DNA of 64,000 bases from Ryuthela nishihirai (taxonomy: Eukaryota > Arthropoda > Arachnida > Araneae > Heptathelidae). Shown here piece after piece: positions 55,411-64,000 of this stretch. The stretch's first letter is position 1; every line of letters starts with the position of its first letter. Location of the stretch: NCBI GenBank assembly GCA_038380435.1, contig JAWZYU010000019.1:19183801-19247800 (forward strand). The letters are read 5' to 3'. A program made the position numbers and the translations under genes. Under the pieces are notes generated by a model that searched no databases, was not told where the DNA came from, and worked only from the letters and a program-made list of their open reading frames with translations.

Positions 55411-56308
55411 ATATATAAATCATAGATAGCATATAAAATGCATCATACATAAAATTCTCTAAAAATTTATATCTAAAAAATTATTTCAAGTTTCCCTCTC
55501 TAAAAACCTTAGGTACGCTACTAATATATTTGGCATATTGACATATTACACTGGTTTGCATGAAAATCCTCTCGAAAAAAAAAAAGGGGTGTCCTTTATA
55601 GATTTGAGAGTACTGAATCTGAAACTGGTATCCAAATGTTTATATTATACTATTTTCGTGGGAGGACTTTTTGAGAAAATGACGTTTTTTGTAAAAATAT
55701 ATGATTTTATTCGTAAATAAACGACAATTGATGGGGAGCGATCTTGAATGAGCATGCATTTTGTCCTAAGTTCCATCAAGACATCCGAAATGGAAAAACG
55801 ATATAGCGGCAAATGGAACGAGAGTATGCTGGGCCCTGCATGGAACGAGAGTATGCTGGGCCCTGCAGCGAAAGGCTCCAGAGATTAAATATAAGCGATA
55901 GAAGACAAAAAGATATTTTTGTGTAAATGTTTACACATCAGGATTTATTAATGTCACCTTCAACTTTTTATGATGTAAATAAATATTTATCTTCTTTCTG
56001 ACTTTTTAATTAAACCCATATCTCTAGAAAACTGTAGGTGAATATGGGTGTCAGATTCGGATTCAGCACCCTAAAAAAAAAAACAAAGATTAGACAAGAT
56101 TTTGGAAGGGAGGGAAACAATTTTTATTTTTCAGAACAGTGTTATCAAAGGTTGTAACCTTCCCCAGTTCAATTACGATTTCCCTCTTTTTTTTCACCCA
56201 GGAGTGAATCAGGTCAACATGATATGATGCTGAGAAGTGCTGAATCGAATCTCAGGTTGCGATGCCGACTAGACCCCCAGTTCTCCTTCTGCTCGCAGAG
56301 AGAGAAGA
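55411..56308. other. Unique sequence with a 27-bp tandem duplication
   Basis: 55813-55839 and 55840-55866 are identical (ATGGAACGAGAGTATGCTGG and the following GCCCTGC). Otherwise AT-rich without a supported gene. Confidence 0.5.
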
Positions 56309-56319
56309 CGAAAAACGTT

Positions 56320-57109
56320 GGGTTGTTTTACCTCTGAGCAGCACTTTTTTGCACACCATGGGCTAAATGGCCTGGTCACAAGGACCCCGAAGGCTCAGAA
56401 GGTTGGGGGAGGAGACCCACTGGAACAGCTGTTGGGAGACACATGGTAGCCTCCCGTCAAGGCCATTCAACGTGTTCTTTAACCTGCACAGGGTATGGCT
56501 CTCCCGCACACGGGGCCACGGCTTAACGTCCCATCCGACGGACGGCGACCTTTCCAAGCCCATCGGTTGTTGTTGTTGTTGTTGTTTTACCTCTGAGCGG
56601 CACTTTTTTACACACCATGGGCTAAATGGCCAGGTCACATGGACCCCGAAGGCTCAGAGAAGGTTGGGGGAGGGGACCCACTGGAACAGCTGTTGGGAGA
56701 CAGATGGTAGCCTCCCGTCAAGGCCATCCAGCGTGTTCTTTAACGTGCACAGGGTATGGCTCTCCCGCACACGGGGCCACGGCTTAACGTCCCATCCGAC
56801 GGACGGTGGCCTTTCCAAGCCCATCGGTGTCCCCTACTGACCGTGGGCAGGGCGGGGAATTTTGCGGAGATAAATCTCAACGCTGACCCAGCTGGGACTC
56901 GAACCTGGGAACTACAGATTACGAGCCTGGCGCGCTACCGACTGAGCCACCCCCGCCCCTCCAAGCCCATCGGTGTCCCCTACTGACCGTGGGCAGGGCG
57001 GGGAATTTTTGCGGAGATAAATTTTTGCGGAATAACCCAGCTGAGACTCGAACCTGGGAACTACAGATTACGAGCCTGGCGCGCTACCCACTGAGCCACC
57101 CCCGCCCCG
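56320..57109 (-). mobile_element. Family A SINE split by another family A SINE
   Basis: Outer copy: tail to central domain at 56320-56566 and the remainder with head at 56960-57109. Its own target-site duplication CGAAAAACGTT lies at 56309-56319 and 57110-57120. The part after the insertion has a small duplication (TTTTGCGGAGATAAATTTTT). Confidence 0.95.
56567..56959 (-). mobile_element. Family A SINE, full length, nested in family A
   Basis: Complete near-consensus copy. The 3' end is a simple repeat, seen on the plus strand as (TTG)n before TTTTACC. Target-site duplication TCCAAGCCCATCGG at 56553-56566 and 56960-56973 is sequence of the outer copy. Confidence 0.96.
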
Positions 57110-57120
57110 CGAAAAACGTT

Positions 57121-58632
57121 AATCTGTGTTTTGACACAATAGCAAGTCGTCTGGGGGCGAACTGTAAAGGATAGCCAACCAGCAACAGGTTTCGACGTTA
57201 GGAGGTCATGATTTTCGGAATGCAAGAGCAAATGAACACACCCTCGTTGGTGTTAAAGATGCATCCGAAGGTGGAAAACGATGTTGCCTCTGCAACGATG
57301 CTCTTTAAGCTTCAGTTATACATTATATATAGAATTTAAATGGCCCCGCTGAATGCGATTACCATAATGGTTGTAATAATAAGCAGTGTAACTTTTCGCT
57401 TATTTTCATTACGAATATTCCTCACTTGATGACATCTCGCCTCGAGAGGAAGATCCACAAATGCCCATAGGCAATCCTATTTTTCACTATTTTTTTTTCT
57501 TTAGTTTTCCTCTTATGCTGGGACTCCTGGACTGTTCCTCACGTGAGCCAATCAAAACTCTTTACCGTAATGATGCAGATCGCCGAGCCCCTGGCTTCGA
57601 CCAGCGATTTAAGTGCAAACCGCGATTCCCTAATGGTTTCAAATGAAAGGGTACGTCGGCGACGGGCACCTTTGCCAATCTTTCCAACTGGAGGGCCACC
57701 TCGTGCTGCTGCCTCTTTCTCTCCTGCATACACACACACAACACATTGGTTGCCCGTCTCACTTTCTGATTCGACTCTTATCCTCCTCTGGCTCTTCTTC
57801 TCTTAGAGGATGGCGGGAGGGTTGAGGAAGATGGGGGGGGAAGACACGAGAGGATGGGGGCTGTGCTGGTAAGGGGGCAATGATAGATTTTTACTGTTGT
57901 TATTTATGAAATATTAATGGCACGGCCCCAGGTTGTGAACATGCATGCAAACGCCTCGGGGCCTCAGAAAATAAGGGAAGGGACTGCGCAGTGTGTGTTG
58001 GGGGGGGGGGGCGGTGGATGGTGGTACGGCATCATTTGGCTGCGGCCTGCTGGAGACGTAGAGGGGAGAGGGAGAATAGTTTGGCCCACTTGGCACCCCG
58101 ACACCAGCACGTCTATAATTATATGGAGAGGAGGAAAGGGGGGGGGAGGGAAGGTGGACGGTGAGTCTGAGCAACGTTGTCCTGGAGGCGGCTATTATCA
58201 ATGAACGAGGGAGGGTTGGGAGGGAGAGATGGACCTGTACGTGGTGCATCGACGTCACCAATCATTCTCTCGCAAAAACCGGTTGTGGCGGAGAAAATAA
58301 CAGCGTGCGCACATGCACTCACACCGGCCCTGCTGAGACGCTCACATGCTTTATTAGCCGGTCCTGCAACAGTTGCGTTGCCCTTACTCGCTCGCTGATT
58401 TTTCTTCTTCTCTTGTTAGGAGTCCGAGTTGGGAGCTAACCACACCGCCGCCCCTCTGCACGTCCTATTAGCACGCTGGATGGTCAAAACAGACGCCGTC
58501 ACTCGAGGCTCGATCGATTGAGGAGGCGAACAAAGGGAGGACGGGCTCCTCGAGGAATGAGGGGGAGCACACCACCAGTGGAGTCACACTAGCAGAAGTT
58601 TCAGAGAGCAGAAAAGGAATAGAAGATTGGCT
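57121..58632. other. Unique sequence, GC-rich, many overlapping frames
   Basis: 57540-58560 is GC-rich with G-rich and C-rich low-complexity runs (for example poly-G near 58000 and 58138). It has open frames in several registers on both strands, none recognisable. It could be a CpG-rich regulatory or exon-bearing region, but nothing specific supports this. Confidence 0.3.
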
Positions 58633-58860
58633 GTTTTATCTTTGAGCGGAACTTTTTGTTGTACAAAGTACTGGATTAAATAGCCAAGTCACATGGCGTA
58701 ACTTTCCTTCAGAAAGATAACGGCCCTGTCAAGCCCATTGGAGCCTTTTCGCCACTGAAGTTAGCAGAGAAAATCTCAACAGAGGCACGCACAGTGGGCA
58801 CTCGAACTTGGGAACAGAAGGTTATCAAGTCTGTCGCGCTACTGATTTTCCGCCTAAAAG
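58633..58860 (-). mobile_element. Family A SINE, old, internally deleted
   Basis: Worn tail (GCTGTTTTATCTTTGAGCGG) and head-side parts (AATCTCAACAGAGGCACG, GCACTCGAACTTGGGAAC) are present with the middle largely lost. Confidence 0.75.
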
Positions 58861-58873
58861 GAAAAAGAAATGG

Positions 58874-59136
58874 GTTGGGTTGTTTTACCTCTGAGCGGCA
58901 CTTTTTTGCACACCAAGGGCTAAATGGCCAGGTCACATGGACCCCGAAGGCTCAGAGAAGGTTGGGGGAGGGGACCCACTGGAACAGCTTTCCAAGACCA
59001 TCGGTGTCCCCTACTGACCGTGGGCAGGGAGGGGAATTTTGCGGAGATAAATCTCAACGCTGACTCAGCTGGGACTCGAACCTGGGAATTACAAATTACG
59101 AGCCTGGCGCGCTACCGACTGAGCACCCCCGCCCCT
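58874..59136 (-). mobile_element. Family A SINE with internal deletion
   Basis: Near-consensus, but GGAACAGCTT is joined directly to TCCAAGACCATCGG, removing about 120 bp of the central domain. The head is complete and abuts a family B fragment. Confidence 0.92.
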
Positions 59137-59230
59137 TTCTGCTGAGGTCCTACCATCCTCTCAGATCTTCTACTGTGGCATATAAACTGACAGGCTCCTG
59201 TCAGACCTCTGTGGCAAGCAGCTGCTTGAG
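59137..59230 (+). mobile_element. Family B SINE, 5'-truncated
   Basis: Begins TTCTGCTGAGGTCCTACC and carries both tail palindromes intact. It lies tail-outward directly beside the head of a family A copy. Confidence 0.88.
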
Positions 59231-60272
59231 GGTTTTTTATTTCAATTTACTACTGGTGAATATAAATGGAATTATACAGAGATTCATTTGTAAAAATCTT
59301 TATTTTCTGAATTTCCCCCCCCTCTAGTTACGTACTTGGTTTGTAGTGCCATGACAGCATTCCGTGAATATAAAGTTTCAGCTCGAGAGCTTGAATTGTT
59401 CCGGAACTTGAGATTCGCACCAACTTAAAACTGTGATTGTTAAAAGACTTATTTTTTGTAAGTTGAGACATAACACGAAAACGCTCTTCTAAAGAGAAAC
59501 TCTTTAATAATGGAATTTTTCTCACGACTGCAATCCTTTCTCCACATCCGAAAGTGAGCTTAAATCAACGCCAAAAACCAGAATATTACAAAGTGAAAAA
59601 AAAAAGGGTACTCTTTTAAAAATAAAAAGATGCGATAAAGCAAAGTGCTTTTGCTGATCGTGATAGTATCGCAGACTGATTGCTGACAAATTTCAGACGA
59701 AATGCTTCATCAGCAGGAACGATATTACAGAGCAATAAACAAAAAACATTTTTGAGGGTGCGAGACACGTCTGCCTTGTCCCCCCCCCCCCCAATTCTCT
59801 CCCACTGCAGCGGCTCTGAGGGAAAAACTGGGAGAGGGCAATAAAATAGAAGTGGTGTTGGAGTGGCCCATACAGGGATGGGCTATGTGCAATTAAGTCG
59901 TTAAGAGAGTCCCCCTCCACCCCTATTTGGCAGGTGTTCGCCCCACAATGGTTCGGCAACTCAAAGGCTCGTGCTGATCTGGAACACTTTTTTTTTTCGT
60001 TTTCAATTTTATTGCTTTGTTGACGCCAGATGGCAGTGGGCGAAGAGGTTTTCACGAGATTACATCAATAGGGATGGCGATTTTACACTCTTTGGGTTCC
60101 TTATGACGACATTTCAAATTACGGAGTGAAAAATCACAAGGCATTTCGGAAATTTATTTTGCGGCTTTGGAAAATTATCTTCAGAAACTGTCGTTTTGAA
60201 TTAAACCGAAAACGCTTTAATTTGATTGGTGATGATTTAAGATGATTTGTTACGTGTGAAAATGTGTGTATA
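59231..60272. other. Unique sequence, no gene seen
   Basis: A poly-C run lies at about 59779-59790. The minus frame of 120 codons at 59693-60055 spans that run and has no recognisable motif. Confidence 0.38.
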
Positions 60273-60585
60273 AGCCGTCTCGTGGTAGAGTGGTTAGCAC
60301 GCTTGGCTACTGATCAAAGGAACTTGGGTTCGAATCCTCTAGCAGCTGCTTGCCACAGAGGTCTGACAGGACAGTAAGACAGTAAGGCATGGGTGTTTGC
60401 ATCCAGACAGTAAGGCATGGATGTTTGTGTTGTTTTTGTGCCGAGTTCCCGCCATCCATCGTCACAGACCATCTAGTCTATCAACCATCATCTACGTCTA
60501 TCAACCATCTACGTCACAGACCATCTATGTAGGATATCTGTGACCATCCATCGTCACAGATATCCTACGTCGATATCCATCGTGT
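60273..60585 (+). mobile_element. Scrambled family B SINE with inverted tail piece and hairpin
   Basis: A normal head (CGTGGTAGAGTGGTTAGCAC to GGGTTCGAATCC) is followed by an inverted tail piece (AGCAGCTGCTTGCCACAGAG). Next come two tandem pieces containing ACAGTAAGGCATGG, then CCATC-rich short repeats. A perfect hairpin lies at 60529-60544 / 60553-60568 (16-bp arms, 8-base loop). The normal tail is missing. Confidence 0.82.
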
Positions 60586-60739
60586 CCTTACTCAGGCTTT
60601 TCCAATAAAAGTTTTGAACAAAAATTGAAAGTAATCACTCAATAAAACAGAATAATAAATACTTATATTATCTCTTTTTTTCTTTTTACATTTTATTCCT
60701 CAAGGAAGTGGAAAAGAGGAAGTTGAGAATTAATTTATA

Positions 60740-60915
60740 ACTTGGTTACTGTTCTACGGGACCTGGGTTCGAGCCCCGGGTAAGGCATGGATGTATGTGT
60801 CGTTTTTCTGCTGAGGTCCTGCCATCCTCTCAGACCTTCTACTTTGGCACATAAACTGACAGGCTCCTGTCAGACCTCTGTGGCAAGCAGCTGCTTGAAG
60901 GGGTATTTATTTTTT
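60740..60915 (+). mobile_element. Family B SINE, slightly 5'-truncated
   Basis: Starts inside the tRNA-like head (CTTGGTTACTGTTCTACGGG), so the A box is lost while the B box and full tail are present. Confidence 0.9.
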
Positions 60916-61016
60916 TATTTTTATCATAAATAGGATAATTTAAAAGTTTTTGAATATTGAAGTCTAGGATTCCTAAATTGTTTAATTCGCTATACACGGA
61001 TAAGTCATCCAGAGAG

Positions 61017-61078
61017 GTAGAGGCTCCTGTCAGACCACTGTGGCAAGCAGCTGCTTGAAGGAATATTTATTTTTATTT
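61017..61078 (+). mobile_element. Family B SINE tail fragment
   Basis: AGGCTCCTGTCAGACCACTG and GGCAAGCAGCTGCTTGAAGG followed by ATATTTATTTT. Confidence 0.85.
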
Positions 61079-61751
61079 ATAAAAATGGACGGATGAGCTA
61101 TCTAAAATAACACTAAAGAAAATATTAAAACTGTTCAAACTTTATCAATTACTGATTGCTGTTTTCGTCTCTGCAATTTTGAGGCTCAAACTCAAAGCAT
61201 GTATTAAAATGGTAGGCTGCTTTGCTTCGTAAATAATAACACAAGGACGTTAACAAAAATCACGACGACATCCGATACCTACTTCATTTGGTTTCCAAGT
61301 GTCGCTAATGTGAAAAGAATCAAGCAAATCCTTCCGATTTCGAGTAAAATGTCATTTCCTTTACAAACTGAACAGCGCGAATGAAAGGCGAAACCAACGC
61401 GAACTGGAACTTGAAACAATATATTCGCCATCTGTTATCTCCTTTAAACAAAGACAACAGTCAAACCTGAGAGTTGAGAAAAATCTTCCGAAGTTATTCT
61501 CCTCGCTTTTTGAAGCTTTATTTAATGAAGAACTGTCGAACTTCTTCTGGTAGTGACCGTCTCAACGAGCGAAGCAGCCGTGGCTCCCAGCGAGACCAAT
61601 AAAGAAAGATGATTAGCCGTGAGCCTCGCACTGGCCTCGTTAATCGTGGTCCCCTCGCCTGACAGAAGACGCAGCCTGGCCATAGATACTGCAGGCATAA
61701 CGAACGCGGCCCAGACATTTATACGTCTTGTAGTGCCGTCAACACCCGTAA
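61079..61751. other. Unique sequence, no gene seen
   Basis: The minus frame of 126 codons at 61522-61902 crosses into the GC-rich block downstream. It has no motif I recognise. Confidence 0.38.
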
Positions 61752-61952
61752 CTTGGACCCCATTCACCGGCTCGGGCTCCTCTTTATCGCCGCGGTGACG
61801 TGCATGTCCGACATCCCGACATGCTGCGCGCACGTGCGCCCGAGCCCGATGACGAAATGCCGCCGGAAATGGATTTTGGCAGGCATCGCTCGCCTCTGTC
61901 ACGGGTCGGACATAAACTGCAGCCGTCGCCGTCCGTATTACAGCGGCACGTG
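61752..61952 (+). CDS. Candidate exon in a GC-rich block (unidentified)
   Basis: The plus frame is open from a stop at 61749 through this block. It encodes a balanced charged sequence (APEPDDEMPPEMDFGRHRSP, then VGHKLQPSPSVLQRHV) to a possible donor GTG|GTGAGA at 61952/61953, in phase 0. The frame then continues to 62060. The opposite strand is also open, as is common in GC-rich DNA, and no acceptor is obvious upstream, so it could be a first exon or nothing. I do not recognise a family. Confidence 0.25.
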
Positions 61953-62308
61953 GTGAGAGTGCTGAACGGAACGCTTCGGGATTGCGAGAGGGATGTGCTC
62001 TTCTTTAACACGCGCTGCCTCCGCGCTGGCCAAGGATTCGCTTCTCGGATCCGCATTTAACGCTGCTTCGGGAACACATTCCTCGGTGACAATCTCGCTC
62101 ATTACAGGCATTCCTTTCTGCTCAGAAGACGGCTGGACTTGGCGAGGACGAAGACCTCGTTGTTCATAGATTGAGACGATTTTTTGAAACCACTGGAATT
62201 GGAATCAATCATTGGAGATTCTGTTCGCTGACAAGGATGAAGTCTGCGTTTGTTATTTTATCTGATACGTGAAATCGAGTGAAAAGAGATTTTTTTGCAC
62301 AAAAAGCG
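61953..62308. other. Unique sequence, no gene seen
   Basis: The GC-rich block tapers off near 62100. No repeat is recognised before the SINE at 62309. Confidence 0.38.
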
Positions 62309-62790
62309 TTGGGTTGTTTTACCTCTGAGCGGCACTTTTTTGCACACCATGGGTTAAATGGCCAGGTCACATGGACCCCGAAGGCTCAGAGAAGGTTGGG
62401 GGAGGGGACCCACTGGAACAGCTGTTGGGAGACAGATGGTAGCCTCCTGTCAAGGATATCCAGCGTGTTCTTTAACGTGCACAGGGTATGGCTCTCCCGC
62501 ACACGGGGCCACGGCTTAACGTCCCATCCGACGGACGGTGGCCTTTTCAAGCCCATCGGTGTCCCCTACTGACCGTGGGCAGCCGCTCAGAGGTAAAACA
62601 ACCCAACGTTAAAGAATACACTGAATGACCTTGACGGAGACTTCAATTTCCCACCTAACAGCTTCTGGTGGATTCCTTTCACTCTAATCTTATCTGCACC
62701 CTTCGGGTCCTTGTGAGCTGAACATTTTTTTGTCACAAAAGGGACGCAAAAAAAGAAAGAAATCCGCTTGGGGATAAAACACCTTATTTA
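62309..62790. mobile_element. Family A SINE with inverted 3' end and adjoining plus-strand half
   Basis: 62309-62582 is a near-consensus minus-strand copy, cut at GACCGTGGGCAG before the head. It is followed by a plus-strand 3' terminus (GCCGCTCAGAGGTAAAACAA, ending near 62608), which leads through CCCAACGTTAAAGAATAC into a diverged plus-strand half (to about 62790). The first and last ~27 bases of 62309-62608 are inverted repeats of each other. Confidence 0.85.
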
Positions 62791-64000
62791 TTAAAGTCAC
62801 CCCGTTATGTTCATGATGACTCTCTACGAATTGTCACCCCCCCCACCTCCCATGACCTTCAGCAAAATCTGATTCTCGCAGGCATAAAAAAAAATGAACA
62901 AAAGAGAAAATTTACGACTTATTCTAAAGATTAAGCTTCGTTTGACGCCAAAGTCTTTAAAAGATCGCCGCCATTTCATTGCTCTTGTTATGCACGAAAA
63001 GACCGTTCACAGAACACTAAGACCGAGGGGGGGGGGGAGAAATGAAAGCAAAGAAAATGCCCCCCATCCTTATTTCCCCTGGTTGCTTGTTAGCAACACT
63101 TAACGTGATGACAACTGTGAATGCAAAATTAAGAATATGGCGCAGTACGGAGAAGAGGAGCCTTGGATTCATTAGCATTGACGTTGAGAAAAAGATCGCA
63201 GATGAAAACGAAGAGGAAACTGATTAATGATCTACACAACTAGAGAAAAAGCCTTTTTTTTTCACTAAGTGGCGAATTTCTTTGTATCAGTATATAAAGG
63301 AAAGGTGATAAGATGAATTCGTGATCTTTCTTTTGCAGCGACCTCTTCCGAGGTAAAGAGCAAACAGTGTTAATCTATTTCTATTCATTCTTAGTCGCTT
63401 TCGTCTATTGTGATGCGATAAAGTCTCGCGCTTACCTTTCTCTCACCAATCAGCATTCTTCACGATAAAAAGAGCGCCAGAATCATGGACGAATCGTGAC
63501 TATTATCAATTATTGCGTGGCAGAGGGAGCTGACCAATCACAAAGCTTCTGGCTCCATTGCCACCTTAGTGCTAATACGATAAAAGAAATCAGTCTTTCT
63601 TGAACCCGAGCCGAAATAAAAATGAAAAAAAAAAACTGTAAAGGATAGACAGATAACAATGTTTTTAACAGTAAAACAGACTTGTTAGGGAGCGAGATGA
63701 GAAGGATGAAAAATCAGTCTTTTTTTTGGCCAACGTCGTTGTCAGACTGGGTCTGACCCTACATCTTGCTGCGTTCAATAACAGATGGCTTGACCTTCGG
63801 GCGCCATGTTGGCAGCGAACTTGCTTGAAAAGGTTGTTAACACGGATGAAATTGAAGAGTCTGGCATCGCTTACATTCAACAGAGGCTGTTCGACGTCTG
63901 CTGAGTAACAGGGGTCTGTTGACTCTCTTTGGAAACTCTCTGGAAACGTGCAGGCAAAATGGAATAGGCGTTGGAAAATCTCGTTAATGGATTTGGGTTT
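62791..64000. other. Unique sequence, no supported gene
   Basis: A poly-C run lies near 62837 and a poly-G run near 63030. Frames at 62894-63227 (plus) and 63665-63908 (both strands) are not recognisable. At 63339-63352 a 14-base segment sits between TTTCTTTTGCAG and GTAAAG, splice-like but isolated. Confidence 0.3.

Overview
The window looks like non-coding, repeat-dense eukaryotic DNA, most likely from an arthropod and plausibly an arachnid. That placement is inferred from the style of the Tc1 transposase remnant and the SINE families, not from any diagnostic gene. It is AT-rich, carries many long poly-C/poly-G runs, and has no bacterial-style gene organisation. I found no intact protein-coding gene. 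Nearly all open frames of 60-130 codons lie inside SINE copies and read the SINE in one frame or another.

Two tRNA-derived SINE families dominate. Family A (about 385 bp, roughly 40 loci) has a tRNA-like head with A and B boxes, a central domain with two GTTAA-containing motifs, and a 3' tail ending in an ACAACCCAAC-type repeat. Most copies lie on the minus strand. Family B (about 200 bp, roughly 20 loci) has a tRNA Ser/Leu-like head (GGCCGAGTGGTTAG) and a 3' tail with two consecutive perfect hairpins. Many copies show target-site duplications (TSDs), and several are nested in one another, so relative insertion order can be read directly.

DNA transposons are also present. A dead Tc1-like element (3469-5225) is broken by a family A SINE. 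A fold-back MITE (26043-26612) shares its terminal sequence. A pogo/Tigger-like MITE lies at 5469-5824. A palindromic MITE family centred on GTGTCACGTGACAC occurs at 6745-7132, 51145-51359 and as a half copy at 53822-53939. A LINE reverse-transcriptase C-terminal remnant (54591-55022, minus) is followed by a 3' region homologous to the family A tail, which points to a LINE/SINE retrotransposition partnership.

Other structure includes a 62-bp minisatellite of 16 units that arose inside a family A SINE (47475-48465), a 51-56 bp tandem array (34154-34434), a pair of diverged ~1 kb repeats (660-1990 and 24600-25570), a local duplication (43795-45250), and several rearranged SINEs. A few short unique blocks have exon-like properties (open frame plus plausible splice sites), the best at 27195-27333 on the plus strand; these are low-confidence candidates. 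The rest is unique AT-rich sequence in which I see no gene.
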